Assembly: GCF_002777425.1 (NCBI RefSeq)
Contig: NZ_MDVC01000055.1
Coordinates: 41,746 to 105,745 of the forward strand
Source: Snodgrassella alvi
Lineage (GTDB): Bacteria > Pseudomonadota > Gammaproteobacteria > Burkholderiales > Neisseriaceae
Direction of reading: 5' to 3'
DNA: 64,000 nt
This document shows positions 19,260 to 31,500 of this stretch, piece by piece. The position numbers and the translations under genes were made by a program. The stretch's first letter is position 1. Each line of letters starts with the position of its first letter. The notes under the pieces are model-generated. The model had not been told where the DNA came from. It did not search any database and saw only the letters and a list, made by a program, of their open reading frames with translations.

Positions 19260-19334
19260 GCCCATGTAGCTCAGGGGTAGAGCACTCCCTTGGTAAGGGA
19301 GAGGCCGACAGTTCAATTCTGTCCATGGGCACCA
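19260..19334 (+). tRNA. tRNA-Thr (GGT)
   Basis: Acceptor GCCCATG/CATGGGC, anticodon loop TTGGTAA (anticodon GGT) and encoded CCA. It lies 38 bases before tuf, the classic thrT-tufB arrangement. Confidence 0.96.
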
Positions 19335-19372
19335 CCTGAATTAAACTAATCATCTTTAGATAGGAAGTAGCC

Positions 19373-20563
19373 ATGGCTAAAGAAAAATTCGAGCGGAGCA
19401 AACCGCACGTAAACGTTGGCACCATCGGTCACGTTGACCATGGTAAAACCACACTGACCGCTGCAATTTGTACCATTCTGTCCAAAAAATTTGGTGGTGC
19501 AGCGAAAGCCTACGATCAGATTGACAATGCCCCGGAAGAAAAAGCCCGTGGTATTACCATTAATACTTCACACGTAGAATACGAAACCGCAGAGCGTCAC
19601 TATGCACACGTTGACTGCCCGGGACACGCTGACTACGTGAAAAACATGATTACCGGTGCTGCACAGATGGACGGCGCCATTCTGGTGGTTTCTGCTGCTG
19701 ACGGTCCGATGCCACAAACTCGTGAGCACATCCTGCTGGCTCGTCAGGTAGGCGTACCTTACATCATCGTTTACATGAACAAATGCGACATGGTAGACGA
19801 CGAAGAGTTGCTGGAACTGGTAGAAATGGAAATCCGTGATCTGCTGTCTAGCTACGAATTCCCTGGTGACGACATTCCATTGATTAAAGGTTCTGCACTG
19901 AAAGCACTGGAAGGTGATACTTCTGATATCGGTGAAGCTTCAATCATGGCTTTGGCAGATGCATTAGACAGCTACATTCCTACTCCGGAACGTGCTGTAG
20001 ACAAACCATTCCTGTTGCCGATTGAAGACGTATTCTCAATTTCAGGCCGTGGTACCGTGGTTACTGGCCGTGTAGAACGTGGTGTAATCAATGTAGGCGA
20101 CGAAATTGAAATCGTAGGTCTGAAAGAGACCCAAAAAACCACCTGTACCGGTGTGGAAATGTTCCGCAAATTGCTGGATCAAGGTCAGGCGGGTGACAAC
20201 GTAGGTGTATTGTTGCGTGGTACCAAACGTGAAGAAGTAGAACGTGGTCAGGTATTGGCAAAACCGGGCAGCATCACTCCGCACACCAAATTCAAAGCAG
20301 AAGTTTACGTATTGAGCAAAGAAGAAGGTGGTCGTCATACTCCATTCTTCGCAAACTACCGCCCACAATTCTATTTCCGTACTACTGACGTAACAGGAGC
20401 AGTAAGTCTGGCAGAGGGCGTGGAAATGGTAATGCCAGGTGAAAACGTAACCATCGATGTAGAATTGATTCACCCGATTGCGATGGAAGAAGGCTTGCGC
20501 TTTGCGATTCGTGAAGGTGGCCGTACAGTTGGTGCCGGTGTGGTTGCTAAAGTTATCGCTTAA
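19373..20563 (+). CDS. tuf: Elongation factor Tu, copy 1
   Basis: EF-Tu carries aminoacyl-tRNA to the ribosomal A site as a GTPase. The 396 residues include G1 GHVDHGKTT (19-27), the effector Thr in ARGITINT, G3 DCPGHADY (81-88), the G4 element NKCDMVD and domains 2 and 3. It is co-transcribed with the preceding tRNAs and followed after 8 bases by tRNA-Trp. The protein is identical to the second copy at 36110; I see about eight silent differences between the two genes, so they are being kept alike, presumably by gene conversion. The two flanks are unrelated. Confidence 0.98.
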   Translation: MAKEKFERSKPHVNVGTIGHVDHGKTTLTAAICTILSKKFGGAAKAYDQIDNAPEEKARGITINTSHVEYETAERHYAHVDCPGHADYVKNMITGAAQMDGAILVVSAADGPMPQTREHILLARQVGVPYIIVYMNKCDMVDDEELLELVEMEIRDLLSSYEFPGDDIPLIKGSALKALEGDTSDIGEASIMALADALDSYIPTPERAVDKPFLLPIEDVFSISGRGTVVTGRVERGVINVGDEIEIVGLKETQKTTCTGVEMFRKLLDQGQAGDNVGVLLRGTKREEVERGQVLAKPGSITPHTKFKAEVYVLSKEEGGRHTPFFANYRPQFYFRTTDVTGAVSLAEGVEMVMPGENVTIDVELIHPIAMEEGLRFAIREGGRTVGAGVVAKVIA

Positions 20564-20571
20564 AGTTTTGT

Positions 20572-20647
20572 AGGCCAGTAGCTCAATTGGTAGAGTATCG
20601 GTCTCCAAAACCGAGGGTTGGGGGTTCGAGACCCTCCTGGCCTGCCA
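20572..20647 (+). tRNA. tRNA-Trp (CCA)
   Basis: Acceptor AGGCCAG/CTGGCCT, anticodon CCA, discriminator G and encoded CCA. It sits between tuf and secE as in many Proteobacteria. Confidence 0.96.
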
Positions 20648-20654
20648 AAAATCA

Positions 20655-20687
20655 GACTAATCGGCCATAGGTCGGTTAGTCTTTTTT
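20655..20687 (+). terminator. Terminator after tRNA-Trp
   Basis: A 12-bp stem with two G-T pairs (20655-20666 with 20670-20681) and a 3-nt loop is followed by a T6 run. It ends the tRNA-tuf transcript ahead of secE. Confidence 0.88.
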
Positions 20688-20709
20688 GTATTAATCAAAA
20701 GGTGGTTGT

Positions 20710-21162
20710 ATGGACAACAAAACATCGAAAGATGTGGGAACCAAAACCAAAGCGCAATTAAAAGCTGAAGCCAGACAACAGCAGCAATTGGAAATCAAAC
20801 GCAACAAGCGTTTTGATTTTCTCAAATATATCCTATCAGCCATACTAATTGCCGCTGGTATCATGGCATTCTATGCTTTGAATGCGCAATTACCACTTTA
20901 CATCCGTTATCTGTTTCCATTAGTAGGAGTAGTAGCGGCCATCGTAATCGTATTTTTCTGGAGTACTGGCGGGCGTGAGCTGACTGCCTATGTGCGTGAC
21001 AGTGTGTCGGAAGCCAGGAAAGTAGTGTGGCCCGAGCGCAATGAAGCATTGCGCATGACCTTGTTTGTACTAATATTTGTAGCTGTCTTGTCGATATTTA
21101 TTTGGGGTGTTGACAGCCTGATTTCATGGTTGTTATTCGACATCTTTATGAAGAGGAGTTAA
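20710..21162 (+). CDS. secE: Preprotein translocase subunit SecE
   Basis: SecE clamps the SecY channel in the inner membrane. This is the long three-helix form (150 residues). A charged N-terminus, two hydrophobic segments near 40-60 and 65-85, the conserved amphipathic linker [20 protein letters not shown] near 98-117 and a final membrane helix near 120-145 are all visible. nusG starts 2 bases after its stop, the usual pairing. Confidence 0.95.
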   Translation: MDNKTSKDVGTKTKAQLKAEARQQQQLEIKRNKRFDFLKYILSAILIAAGIMAFYALNAQLPLYIRYLFPLVGVVAAIVIVFFWSTGGRELTAYVRDSVSEARKVVWPERNEALRMTLFVLIFVAVLSIFIWGVDSLISWLLFDIFMKRS

Positions 21163-21164
21163 TC

Positions 21165-21698
21165 ATGGCAAAACAGTGGTACGTTGTACACGCTTATTCC
21201 GGTTTTGAAAAAAATGTCCAGAAAACCTTGAAAGAGCGCATTGAGCGCGAAGGAATGGGTGAGTATTTTGGTCAGATACTGGTGCCGGTTGAAGAAGTGG
21301 TGGATATAAAAAATGGTCGCCGCAGTATTACCGAACGCAAATTTTTTCCGGGTTATGTACTGGTAGAAATGGACATGACCGATGCTTCATGGCATCTGGT
21401 AAAAAATACCCCGCGTGTAACCGGCTTTATTGGTGGAACAGCCAATAAACCATTACCTATTTCTGCTCGTGAGGTGGATGCTATTTTGCATCAGGTGCAA
21501 AGCGGCGTGGAAAAACCAAAACCAAAAGTACTGTTTGATGTTGGCCAGCAGGTACGCGTGAATGAAGGGCCATTCAAAGACTTTAACGGCGTTGTCGAAG
21601 AAGTCAATTACGAGCGTAACAAATTACGCGTTGCAGTACAGATATTTGGTCGTGAAACACCAGTGGAGCTGGAATTTTCTCAGGTAGAGAAAATTTAA
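21165..21698 (+). CDS. nusG: Transcription termination/antitermination factor NusG
   Basis: NusG binds RNA polymerase, promotes processivity and couples transcription to Rho and the ribosome. ATG21165 gives 177 residues, with GAGGAG just upstream; an earlier in-frame ATG lies inside secE and is rejected. The NGN domain ([17 protein letters not shown] to about 120) contains the FPGYVLVEM motif, and the C-terminal KOW domain has the [16 protein letters not shown] signature near 127-142. Confidence 0.97.
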   Translation: MAKQWYVVHAYSGFEKNVQKTLKERIEREGMGEYFGQILVPVEEVVDIKNGRRSITERKFFPGYVLVEMDMTDASWHLVKNTPRVTGFIGGTANKPLPISAREVDAILHQVQSGVEKPKPKVLFDVGQQVRVNEGPFKDFNGVVEEVNYERNKLRVAVQIFGRETPVELEFSQVEKI

Positions 21699-21729
21699 CA
21701 GCAAGAATACAACACAACTTAACCTGTGC

Positions 21730-21758
21730 TTGTAAGGGAAAGAAATTTTCTTTATAAT
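21730..21758 (+). promoter_or_regulatory. Sigma-70 promoter of rplK-rplA
   Basis: TTGTAA (21730-21735), a 17-bp spacer and a perfect TATAAT (21753-21758) lie about 65 bases ahead of rplK, between nusG and rplK where the L11 promoter is expected. Confidence 0.75.
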
Positions 21759-21824
21759 CACGGGTCTTGCTTTTGGGAAGCAGCAAATGCTGCGTCATAC
21801 CCGTTTATTTGGAGTCTAAATCAA

Positions 21825-22256
21825 GTGGCAAAAAAAATTGTAGGCTACATCAAACTGCAGATTCCTGCAGGTAAAGCCAATCCATCTCCTCCGGTAGGCC
21901 CTGCTTTGGGTCAACGCGGTTTGAATATCATGGAATTCTGTAAAGCATTTAATGCTGCTACACAAAATGTAGAGCCTGGCTTACCGGTTCCGGTAGTGAT
22001 TACTGCATTTGCAGATAAATCATTTACCTTTGTGATGAAAACTCCGCCAGCTTCTATTTTGCTGAAAAAAGCAGCTGGTTTGCAAAAAGGTAGCTCTAAT
22101 CCGCTGACACAAAAAGTGGGTAAAGTGACCCGTGCACAACTGGAAGAAATTGCCAAGGCCAAAGAGCCTGATTTAACTGCTGCGGATCTGGATGCAGCTG
22201 TGCGCACCATCGCTGGTAGTGCCCGTTCAATGGGTTTAGATGTGGAGGGTGTGTAA
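21825..22256 (+). CDS. rplK: 50S ribosomal protein L11
   Basis: L11 is part of the GTPase-associated centre and is needed for RelA sensing of uncharged tRNA. The GTG start at 21825 is chosen because it gives the canonical N-terminus ([20 protein letters not shown]) and a 143-residue protein, with TTGGAG upstream; the longer frame is noncoding leader. Its stop abuts the rplA ATG directly, implying translational coupling. Confidence 0.97.
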   Translation: MAKKIVGYIKLQIPAGKANPSPPVGPALGQRGLNIMEFCKAFNAATQNVEPGLPVPVVITAFADKSFTFVMKTPPASILLKKAAGLQKGSSNPLTQKVGKVTRAQLEEIAKAKEPDLTAADLDAAVRTIAGSARSMGLDVEGV

Positions 22257-22952
22257 ATGGCAAAACTTTCTAAACGTATGCAGGCTATTCGCGCTGCTGT
22301 AGAAACCAATAAATTGTATACTATTGATGAAGCATTAAATCTGGTAAAAGCAAATGCCACCGCCAAATTTGATGAGTCTATTGATGTGTCTTTCAATTTG
22401 GGTGTGGATGCACGTAAATCTGATCAGGTAATCCGTGGTTCAGTAGTACTGCCTAAAGGTACAGGTAAAACTGTGCGCGTGGCTGTATTTACTCAGGGTG
22501 CCAATGCCGAAGCTGCCAAAGCAGCTGGTGCTGACGTGGTTGGTTTTGATGATCTGGCTGCTGAAGTAAAAGCAGGCAATCTGAACTTCGACGTGGTTAT
22601 TGCTTCTCCTGATGCCATGCGTGTGGTTGGTCAGCTGGGTACCATTCTGGGCCCGCGTGGTCTGATGCCAAACCCTAAAGTAGGTACTGTAACGCCTAAT
22701 GTTGCTGAAGCTGTAAAAAATGCCAAGGCTGGTCAGGTACAGTATCGTACTGACAAAGCTGGTATTGTTCATGCAACTATTGGCCGTGCTTCTTTTGAAG
22801 CTGCTGATCTGCGTGAAAACTTCAATGCTCTTCTGGATGCAATTGTTAAAGCCAAACCTGCTGCTGCAAAAGGCCAATATCTGCGTAAAATCGCAGTATC
22901 CAGCACCATGGGTGCAGGCTTGCGTATTGACAGTGCCTCTGTAAATAGCTAA
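22257..22952 (+). CDS. rplA: 50S ribosomal protein L1
   Basis: L1 forms the mobile stalk at the E site and represses its own operon in many bacteria. It has 231 residues, with the signatures [14 protein letters not shown] near 61 and the [18 protein letters not shown] loop near 131. It starts directly after the rplK stop codon. Confidence 0.97.
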   Translation: MAKLSKRMQAIRAAVETNKLYTIDEALNLVKANATAKFDESIDVSFNLGVDARKSDQVIRGSVVLPKGTGKTVRVAVFTQGANAEAAKAAGADVVGFDDLAAEVKAGNLNFDVVIASPDAMRVVGQLGTILGPRGLMPNPKVGTVTPNVAEAVKNAKAGQVQYRTDKAGIVHATIGRASFEAADLRENFNALLDAIVKAKPAAAKGQYLRKIAVSSTMGAGLRIDSASVNS

Positions 22953-22967
22953 GAAGCATATTACTAC

Positions 22968-22995
22968 TGGCAGTCTGTTTCATTTCAGACTGCCA
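22968..22995 (+). terminator. Hairpin after rplA (partial terminator)
   Basis: A 10-bp perfect stem TGGCAGTCTG/CAGACTGCCA with an 8-nt loop but no T-run follows. It may attenuate transcription or protect the rplKA mRNA end between the L11 and L10 units. Confidence 0.5.
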
Positions 22996-23044
22996 TCAAA
23001 ATTCATATAAGTGTGTCACATTTATATGTCGGGCTACTTAGAAA

Positions 23045-23220
23045 TAAGTAGATGTCCAAGACCGTAGGGAATCTGTGCTGATAATGCAGATTTTAAAAAT
23101 TACCCTACGCAGACGGTAGTCCCAGATAATCTTGTGTAAGCTCTGCTTACGGATGTCTTTTTGGGTTGCCGCGCTGGGTGGAGTAATACTTGTATTGCTC
23201 TGTTTAAAAACAGTGGGAGG
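23045..23220 (+). ncRNA. Ribosomal protein L10 leader (autoregulatory mRNA element)
   Basis: The about 270-base gap between rplA and rplJ holds a structured, GC-containing leader with several pairing segments (for example GTAGGG near 23063 with CCCTAC near 23102). In Proteobacteria this position carries the L10 leader, where the L10-L12 complex binds and represses translation of rplJL. The assignment is by position and visible pairing; I could not fold it. Confidence 0.55.
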
Positions 23221-23226
23221 TAGACC

Positions 23227-23727
23227 TTGAGTCTCAATATTGAAACCAAGCAAGCAGCCGTAGCCGAAATTGCAGCAGCCATCGCTAATGCACAAACTAT
23301 GGTTATTGCCGAGTATCGTGGTATCAGTGTTGCTAGCATGACCGAACTGCGTGCCAATGCTCGTAAGGCAGGTGTATACCTGCATGTGTTGAAAAACACA
23401 TTAGCCCGTCGCGCTGTTGAAGGTACTTCATTCGCAGGCCTGGCTGACCAGATGGTTGGTCCTTTGGTTTATGCGGTATCTGAAGACCCGGTTGCTGCTG
23501 CAAAAGTACTGCACCAGTTCTCGAAAAAAGATGAAAAAATCGTGCTGAAAGCAGGCTCATATAATGGTGAGTTGCTTGATGTTGCTCAGGTTACAGAACT
23601 TGCTTCTATTCCGAGCCGCGACGAATTGCTGGCGAAATTGCTGGGTATTATGCAAGCACCTGTTTCTGGCTTTGCCCGTGCACTTGCTGCTCTGGCCGAG
23701 AAAAAAGCTGGCGAAGAAGCTGCATAA
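23227..23727 (+). CDS. rplJ: 50S ribosomal protein L10
   Basis: L10 anchors the L7/L12 dimers to the 50S stalk base. The gene starts with TTG at 23227, supported by GGGAGG seven bases upstream and by the canonical MSLNIETK N-terminus. The 166-residue protein ends in the alanine-rich helix that binds L12. The weak start codon together with the leader fits feedback control of stalk proteins. Confidence 0.96.
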   Translation: MSLNIETKQAAVAEIAAAIANAQTMVIAEYRGISVASMTELRANARKAGVYLHVLKNTLARRAVEGTSFAGLADQMVGPLVYAVSEDPVAAAKVLHQFSKKDEKIVLKAGSYNGELLDVAQVTELASIPSRDELLAKLLGIMQAPVSGFARALAALAEKKAGEEAA

Positions 23728-23781
23728 TTTTCATCCCTTATATATTTAAATTTTCATTCTCAATTATTGGAGTTTAATAGC

Positions 23782-24156
23782 ATGGCTATTACTAAAGAAG
23801 ACATCTTGGAAGCAGTTGGTAACCTGACCGTTATGGAATTGAACGACCTGGTTAAAGCTTTTGAAGAAAAATTCGGTGTTTCTGCAGCTGCTCTGGCTGT
23901 TGCTGGTGGTGCTGCTGGTGCTGGTGCTGCTGCCGCTGAAGAAAAAACTGAGTTTGACGTAGTATTGACTTCTGCCGGTGCACAAAAAGTTGGTGTGATT
24001 AAAGTTGTTCGTGCCATCACTGGCCTGGGTCTGAAAGAAGCTAAAGATCTGGTTGACGGTGCTCCTAAAACCCTTAAAGAAGGTGTTTCTCAGGCTGAAG
24101 CCGACGACATCAAAAAACAACTGGAAGAAGCTGGCGCTTCTGTCGAAATCAAGTAA
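23782..24156 (+). CDS. rplL: 50S ribosomal protein L7/L12
   Basis: L7/L12 recruits translational GTPases. ATG23782 gives 124 residues: an N-terminal dimer domain ([20 protein letters not shown]), an alanine/glycine hinge near 38-55 and the C-terminal factor-binding domain with [16 protein letters not shown]. It is preceded by TTGGAG. A longer frame with five extra residues is unlikely. Confidence 0.97.
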   Translation: MAITKEDILEAVGNLTVMELNDLVKAFEEKFGVSAAALAVAGGAAGAGAAAAEEKTEFDVVLTSAGAQKVGVIKVVRAITGLGLKEAKDLVDGAPKTLKEGVSQAEADDIKKQLEEAGASVEIK

Positions 24157-24172
24157 TCTCAGTTGTGTTTTA

Positions 24173-24200
24173 CAGGCTGGTAGCTTAGGCTACCAGCCTG
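24173..24200 (+). terminator. Attenuator hairpin between rplL and rpoB
   Basis: A perfect 12-bp stem CAGGCTGGTAGC/GCTACCAGCCTG with a 4-nt loop and only a weak T tail follows. In E. coli this position holds an attenuator that sets the ratio of ribosomal protein to RNA polymerase transcripts. Confidence 0.7.
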
Positions 24201-24343
24201 CTTTCGCTTGTCTAACCTAAGTGAAGTTTTATAAATATTTACAAAAATACTAATAATTTACTTAATTTTACTATATTTATTTTGATAGTTGTCTGAGTAT
24301 TTATAAAACCTTACTTGCCAAACCTCCCTACTGGAGACTGTTC

Positions 24344-27300
24344 ATGTCCTACTCTTTTACTGAAAAAAAACGTATCCGTAAAAGCTTTGCCAAACGTGCC
24401 AATGTATTGGAAGTACCGTTTCTATTAGCTACACAGTTGGATTCCTATACGCAGTTTTTGCAGATGGAAACTCCTTTTGACCAACGTGCTGATACTGGTC
24501 TTCAGGCAGCCTTCCAGTCTATTTTCCCAATTGTTAGTCATAACGGTTATGCCCGTCTGGAATTTACCCATTATGTGCTAGGTGAACCTCTATTTGATAT
24601 TCCTGAGTGTCAATTGCGCGGTATTACTTATGCTGCTCCATTGCGTGCGCGAATTCGTCTGGTAATTTTAGACAAAGAGTCATCCAAACCGAATGTGGTT
24701 AAAGAAGTTCGCGAAAATGAAGTATACATGGGTGAAATTCCACTGATGACACCTAGTGGTTCATTCATTATCAATGGTACTGAGCGTGTGATTGTGTCGC
24801 AGTTGCACCGTTCGCCAGGCGTATTCTTTGAGCATGATCGCGGTAAATCACACTCTTCAGGTAAATTACTGTTTTCTGCTCGTATTATTCCTTACCGTGG
24901 TTCATGGCTTGATTTTGAGTTTGATCCGAAAGATCTGCTTTATTTCCGTATTGACCGTCGCCGTAAAATGCCGGTGACAATTTTGCTGAAAGCCCTAGGT
25001 TTCACACCGGAACAGATATTGAATATGTTCTATGACAAAGAACAGTATTTCTTATCTAGAGATGGTGTGCACACTAATCTGATACCGTCACGCCTGAAAG
25101 GTGAGACTGCCAAATTCGACTTGGTCGATAAAGACGGTAAAATATTGGTACAGAAGGGTAAACGCATCAATGCCAAAAATATTCGTGACATTGTTGCTGC
25201 TGACATTAAATGGCTGGAAGTTGAACCGGAAAGCCTGATTGGCAAGGTGCTGGCTGCTGATGTCATTGTGCCTGATACTGGTGAGGTACTCGCTAAAACC
25301 AATGATGAAATCACCGAAGAATTACTGGCACAGTTTGATATTCAGGGAGTTAAAGAGATTTCTACTCTGTATATCAATGATCTGGATCAGGGTGGTTATG
25401 TTTCCAATACCCTGCGTACGGACGAAACCGAGGGTCAGCAGGCTGCGCGTATTGCCATTTATCGCATGATGCGCCCGGGTGAACCACCAACCGAAGATGC
25501 AGTAGAAGCGTTGTTTAACCGTCTGTTTTTCAGCGAAGACAGTTATGACCTGTCACGCGTTGGCCGGATGAAATTCAACACACGTACCTATCAGCAAAAA
25601 TTGCTGGAAGCACAGCAAGAATCCTGGTATGGCCGCCTGATGACGCAGACTTTTGTCGATGCCGATAAAGAAGGCAACCATGTGCTGACCATTCCAGATA
25701 TCGTATCTGTAATTGCCACGCTGGTAGAATTACGCAATGGTCATGGTGAAGTGGATGATATTGACCATTTGGGTAACCGTCGCGTGCGTTCGGTTGGTGA
25801 GCTGGCTGAAAACCAGTTCCGCAGTGGCTTGTCACGTGTGGAACGTGCCGTAAAAGAACGCCTGAATCAGGCTGAATCAGAAAATCTGATGCCACATGAC
25901 CTGATTAATGCCAAACCGGTTTCTGCGGCCATTAAGGAATTTTTCGGATCCAGTCAGTTATCACAGTTTATGGACCAGACTAATCCGCTGTCTGAAGTAA
26001 CCCATAAGCGTCGTGTATCTGCCTTGGGCCCGGGTGGTCTGACCCGTGAACGTGCTGGTTTTGAGGTGCGTGACGTACACCCAACCCACTATGGTCGCGT
26101 ATGTCCGATTGAAACACCAGAAGGCCCGAATATTGGTTTGATTAATTCACTGGCTGTTTATGCCCGTACCAATAAATATGGTTTTCTGGAAACACCTTAT
26201 CGCCGTGTAGTGGATGGTAAGGTAACCAATGATATTGACTATCTGTCTGCAATCGAAGAAGGCCGCTTTGTCATTGCTCAGGCTAATGCCGATCTGGATG
26301 AAGAAGGCCGTATTATCGGTGATCTGGTAACCTGTCGTGAAAAAGGTGAAACCATTATGGCGACACCAGACCGCGTACAGTATATGGACGTGGCTACCGG
26401 TCAGGTGGTTTCTGTAGCGGCTTCTCTGATTCCGTTCCTTGAGCACGATGATGCGAACCGTGCTTTGATGGGTGCCAACATGCAACGTCAGGCAGTACCT
26501 TGTCTGCGTGCAGAAAAACCACTGGTAGGTACAGGTATTGAACGCTCAGTTGCAATTGATAGTGCTACTGCTATTGCGGCCAGCCGTGGCGGTGTGGTTG
26601 AGTATGTCGATGCCAACCGTGTTGTGGTACGTGTCAATGATGACGAAGCTACCGCTGGTGAAGTAGGTGTGGATATTTACAATCTGGTGAAGTTCACCCG
26701 TTCCAACCAGTCTACCAACATCAATCAGCGTCCGGCTGTACAGAAAGGCGACGTTATTGCTCGCGGTGATGTGATTGCCGATGGTGCTTCTACTGATTTG
26801 GGTGAGCTGGCACTGGGTCAGAATATGACCATTGCTTTCATGCCATGGAATGGTTACAACTATGAAGACTCAATTCTGATTTCAGAACGGGTAGTTGCTG
26901 GCGATCGTTATACTTCCATTCATATCGAAGAATTGAATGTGGTATCCCGTGATACCAAACTGGGTGCGGAAGAAATTACCCGTGATATCCCGAACTTGTC
27001 TGAACGCATGCAGAATCGTCTGGATGAGTCTGGTATTGTTTACATCGGTGCTGAAGTAGAAGCCGGTGATGTACTGGTTGGTAAAGTAACACCTAAAGGT
27101 GAAACTCAGCTCACTCCAGAAGAAAAACTGTTGCGAGCTATTTTTGGTGAAAAAGCCAGCGATGTAAAAGATACTTCCTTGCGTATGCCTACTGGCATGA
27201 GTGGTACCGTTATCGATGTACAGGTATTCACTCGTGAAGGCATTGAACGTGATAAACGTGCCAAAGCGATTATTGATGCTGAGCTGAAACGCTATCGTCA

Positions 27301-28525
27301 GAATCTGACTGATCAGTTGCGCATTTTCAATGATGATGCATTTGATCGTATTGAACGCCTGATTCTGGGACAAAAGGTTAATGGCGGCCCCTTAAAACTG
27401 GCCAAAGGTGCAGAAGTTACTAAAGACTATCTGGCATCATTGCCAAGCCGACACGACTGGTTTGATATTCGTCTGAGCGATGAAAGTATCGCCAAACAGG
27501 TAGAGCTGATTAAAGAAAGTTTGCAGGCCAAACATGAAGAATCAGATGCCATGTATGAAATCAAAAAGAAAAAACTCACCCAGGGTGATGAATTGCAACC
27601 GGGTGTACAGAAGATGGTTAAGGTATTTATTGCCATTAAACGTCGTCTGAAAGCCGGTGACAAGATGGCTGGTCGCCATGGTAATAAGGGTGTGGTATCG
27701 CGCATTCTGCCAGTTGAAGACATGCCGTACATGGCTGATGGCCGTTCAGTGGATATTGTGCTGAACCCGCTGGGTGTGCCAAGTCGTATGAATATCGGTC
27801 AGATTCTGGAAGTGCATCTGGGCTGGGCAGCCAAAGGTATTGGTGAACGGATTGACCGCATGCTGGCGGAAAAACGTGCGGCTGATGATATTCGTGCTTT
27901 CCTTGAGAAGGTGTACAACAGCAGTGGCAAGAAAGAAGATCTGTCGCAGTTTAATGACGAAGAAATCATCAATCTGGCACAACATCTGCGTAAGGGGATG
28001 ACTGTAGCTACGCCGGTATTTGATGGTGCGGAAGAATCCGAAATCAAAAACATGCTGGCGCTGGCCTATCCGGAAGACGATCCGGAAATCCAGAAACTGG
28101 GTTTCAACGATACCCGTACCCAGATGACACTGTATGATGGCCGTACCGGTGAAGCATTTGACCGTAAGGTAACTGTGGGGGTAATGCACTACCTCAAACT
28201 GCATCACTTGGTTGATGAGAAAATGCATGCCCGTTCAACTGGTCCGTACAGTCTGGTAACACAGCAGCCACTAGGTGGTAAAGCTCAGTTTGGTGGTCAG
28301 CGTTTTGGTGAGATGGAGGTGTGGGCACTGGAAGCTTATGGTGCTGCTTATACCTTGCAGGAAATGTTGACTGTGAAATCAGATGACGTTACTGGCCGTA
28401 CCAAAATGTATGAAAACATCGTTAAAGGCGAATACAAGATTGATGCCGGCATGCCGGAATCTTTCAATGTGTTACTGAAAGAGATTCGCTCTTTGGGCTT
28501 GGATATGGATTTGGAACGTTACTAA
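24344..28525 (+). CDS. rpoB: RNA polymerase subunit beta
   Basis: The beta subunit has 1393 residues, typical of Neisseriaceae. The rifampicin pocket reads [20 protein letters not shown] followed by [10 protein letters not shown]; the usual resistance positions (Asp516, His526 and Ser531 in E. coli numbering) carry the sensitive residues. The [15 protein letters not shown] active-site block and the C-terminal [12 protein letters not shown] segment are intact. rpoC follows after 57 bases. Confidence 0.98.
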   Translation: MSYSFTEKKRIRKSFAKRANVLEVPFLLATQLDSYTQFLQMETPFDQRADTGLQAAFQSIFPIVSHNGYARLEFTHYVLGEPLFDIPECQLRGITYAAPLRARIRLVILDKESSKPNVVKEVRENEVYMGEIPLMTPSGSFIINGTERVIVSQLHRSPGVFFEHDRGKSHSSGKLLFSARIIPYRGSWLDFEFDPKDLLYFRIDRRRKMPVTILLKALGFTPEQILNMFYDKEQYFLSRDGVHTNLIPSRLKGETAKFDLVDKDGKILVQKGKRINAKNIRDIVAADIKWLEVEPESLIGKVLAADVIVPDTGEVLAKTNDEITEELLAQFDIQGVKEISTLYINDLDQGGYVSNTLRTDETEGQQAARIAIYRMMRPGEPPTEDAVEALFNRLFFSEDSYDLSRVGRMKFNTRTYQQKLLEAQQESWYGRLMTQTFVDADKEGNHVLTIPDIVSVIATLVELRNGHGEVDDIDHLGNRRVRSVGELAENQFRSGLSRVERAVKERLNQAESENLMPHDLINAKPVSAAIKEFFGSSQLSQFMDQTNPLSEVTHKRRVSALGPGGLTRERAGFEVRDVHPTHYGRVCPIETPEGPNIGLINSLAVYARTNKYGFLETPYRRVVDGKVTNDIDYLSAIEEGRFVIAQANADLDEEGRIIGDLVTCREKGETIMATPDRVQYMDVATGQVVSVAASLIPFLEHDDANRALMGANMQRQAVPCLRAEKPLVGTGIERSVAIDSATAIAASRGGVVEYVDANRVVVRVNDDEATAGEVGVDIYNLVKFTRSNQSTNINQRPAVQKGDVIARGDVIADGASTDLGELALGQNMTIAFMPWNGYNYEDSILISERVVAGDRYTSIHIEELNVVSRDTKLGAEEITRDIPNLSERMQNRLDESGIVYIGAEVEAGDVLVGKVTPKGETQLTPEEKLLRAIFGEKASDVKDTSLRMPTGMSGTVIDVQVFTREGIERDKRAKAIIDAELKRYRQNLTDQLRIFNDDAFDRIERLILGQKVNGGPLKLAKGAEVTKDYLASLPSRHDWFDIRLSDESIAKQVELIKESLQAKHEESDAMYEIKKKKLTQGDELQPGVQKMVKVFIAIKRRLKAGDKMAGRHGNKGVVSRILPVEDMPYMADGRSVDIVLNPLGVPSRMNIGQILEVHLGWAAKGIGERIDRMLAEKRAADDIRAFLEKVYNSSGKKEDLSQFNDEEIINLAQHLRKGMTVATPVFDGAEESEIKNMLALAYPEDDPEIQKLGFNDTRTQMTLYDGRTGEAFDRKVTVGVMHYLKLHHLVDEKMHARSTGPYSLVTQQPLGGKAQFGGQRFGEMEVWALEAYGAAYTLQEMLTVKSDDVTGRTKMYENIVKGEYKIDAGMPESFNVLLKEIRSLGLDMDLERY

Positions 28526-28582
28526 CCGACACCGGTCGTATGCAGTGTGTAGATACTGCATGCGGCATCGTCAGGAGCAAAT

Positions 28583-31500
28583 ATGAAAGCTTTATCAGAC
28601 TTATTTAATCCGCTGCAAAATGTCAGTGCCGAAGAAGAATTTGACGCAATCAAAATCGGCATTGCTTCGCCGGATACCATTCGTTCTTGGTCGTACGGTG
28701 AAGTGAAAAAGCCGGAAACGATTAACTACCGTACCTTCAAACCGGAACGTGACGGCCTGTTCTGTGCCAAAATTTTTGGCCCGATTAAAGATTATGAATG
28801 TTTGTGTGGTAAATACAAACGCCTGAAATTCCGTGGTGTGACCTGTGAAAAATGTGGTGTAGAGGTGACTTTGTCCAAAGTGCGTCGTGAGCGCATGGGG
28901 CATATTGAACTGGCTGCACCGGTTGCACATATCTGGTTTCTGAAGTCGCTGCCATCCCGTCTGGGTATGGTATTGGATATGACTTTGCGCGATATCGAAC
29001 GCATTCTGTATTTTGAAGCCTATGTGGTAACTGACCCTGGTCTGACTTCATTGCAGCCGCGTCAATTGCTCAGTGAAGAAGAATTCATCAACAAATATGA
29101 AGAATTTGGTGGTGACTTTGAAGCCAAGATGGGTGCAGAAGGCATTCGCGATTTGTTGCGTGCCATGGATATTGCTCATGAGGTGACTGTACTGCGTCAG
29201 GAGCTTGAGTCCACCAGCTCCGACACTAAAATTAAGAAAATTGCTAAACGCTTGAAAGTGTTGGAAGCATTTCAGCGCTCCGGTATGAGACTGGAGTGGA
29301 TGATTATGGACGTGCTGCCAGTATTGCCACCGGATTTGCGTCCGCTGGTACCGCTGGATGGTGGCCGTTTTGCCACTTCAGATTTGAATGACCTGTATCG
29401 CCGCGTCATTAACCGTAATAATCGTTTGAAACGTTTGCTGGAATTGCGTGCACCGGACATCATCGTCCGCAATGAAAAACGCATGTTGCAGGAAGCAGTT
29501 GACTCCCTGCTGGACAATGGCCGTCGTGGTAAAGCGATGACTGGTGCCAACAAACGTCCGCTGAAATCATTGGCTGACATGATTAAAGGTAAAGGAGGCC
29601 GTTTCCGTCAGAACCTGCTGGGTAAACGTGTCGACTATTCTGGCCGTTCAGTGATTACCGTAGGTCCTTACCTGCGCCTGCACCAATGCGGTCTGCCGAA
29701 AAAAATGGCTCTGGAACTGTTCAAACCGTTTATTTTCCACAAACTGGAGCAACTCGACCCAACAGTAACCACCATTAAAAAAGCCAAAAAAATGGTGGAA
29801 CAGGAAGAGCCGATTGTATGGGATATTCTCGAAGACGTTATTCGTGAACATCCGATTTTGCTCAACCGTGCACCAACCTTGCACCGCTTGGGTATTCAGG
29901 CTTTTGAACCGATTCTGATTGAAGGCAAGGCCATTCAGTTGCACCCATTGGTATGTACTGCATTTAATGCCGACTTTGACGGTGACCAGATGGCTGTACA
30001 CGTGCCATTGAGTCTGGAAGCGCAAATGGAAGCGCGCACCCTGATGCTGGCTTCCAACAATGTGTTGTCGCCAGCCAATGGTGACCCGATTATCGTACCG
30101 TCACAGGATATCGTATTGGGTCTGTACTATATGACCCGCGACAAAATTAATGGTAAGGGCGAAGGCAGCCTGTTTGCCGATGTGAAGGAAGTACACCGCG
30201 CCTATCAGACTCGTCAGGTAGAGCTGGGTACCAAAATTACTGTGCGTTTGCGCGAATGGGTGAAAAACGGTCAGGACGAATTTGTACCAGTAGTAAACCG
30301 CTACGAAACTACAGTAGGTCGTGCGCTGCTGTCAGAAATCCTGCCAAAAGGTCTGTCATTCGAGCATATTAATAAAACGCTGAAGAAAAAAGAAATTTCC
30401 AAGCTGATTAATGCTTCGTTCCGCCGTTGTGGCTTGCGCGATACAGTGATTTTTGCCGACCATCTGATGTATACCGGTTATGCATTCTCAACCCGTGCCG
30501 GCATCTCAATCTGTGTTGACGATATGTTGGTACCGGAAAGCAAACCGCAGTTTCTGGCAGAAGCTAATGCCGAAGTGAAAGAGATTGAAGACCAGTATCG
30601 TCAAGGTTTGGTAACCAATGGCGAACGCTACAATAAAGTAGTCGATATCTGGGGTCGTACCGGTGACAAGATCGCCAAAGCGATGATGGATAATCTGTCT
30701 ACCCAGAAAGTAGTTGACCGCGAAGGTAATCTGGTTGATCAGGAATCGTTCAACTCCATCTACATGATGGCCGATTCCGGTGCCCGTGGTTCTGCGGCAC
30801 AGATTAAACAGTTATCAGGTATGCGCGGCTTGATGGCAAAACCTGATGGTTCCATTATTGAAACACCGATTACCTCCAACTTCCGTGAGGGTTTGACGGT
30901 ATTGCAGTACTTTATTTCTACCCACGGTGCGCGTAAAGGTCTGGCCGATACCGCATTGAAAACCGCTAACTCCGGTTATCTGACCCGTCGTCTGGTAGAC
31001 GTAACTCAGGACTTGGTAGTGGTAGAAGATGATTGTGGTACCAATGATGGCTTTGTCATGAAAGCTGTGGTACAGGGCGGTGATATTATCGAATCACTGC
31101 GCGACCGCGTACTGGGCCGAGTGACTGCTGAAGACGTGGTGGATCCGACCAGCGGTGAGACACTTGTGGACGCCGGTACCCTGCTAAACGAAAGTCTGGT
31201 GGATTTGATTGACAATTCCGGCGTCGATGAAATTAAAGTACGCACGCCGATTACCTGTAAAACCCGCCATGGTTTATGTGCCAAATGTTACGGACGTGAC
31301 CTAGCACGCGGTAAACTGGTGAATGCTGGTGAATCCGTGGGCGTGATTGCAGCGCAATCCATTGGTGAACCGGGTACCCAGTTAACCATGCGTACCTTCC
31401 ACATTGGTGGTGCCGCTTCACGAGCAGCTGCTGCCAGTCAGGTAGAAGCAAAATCAGGTGGTACTGTGCGCTTCTCCAGCCAGATGCGTTATGTAGCCAA

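Noticed and set aside
20042..20608. A 188-residue minus-strand frame opposite tuf (and its twin at the second copy)
   Set aside because: It is antisense to a highly conserved gene, and its composition is a mirror of tuf codon bias.
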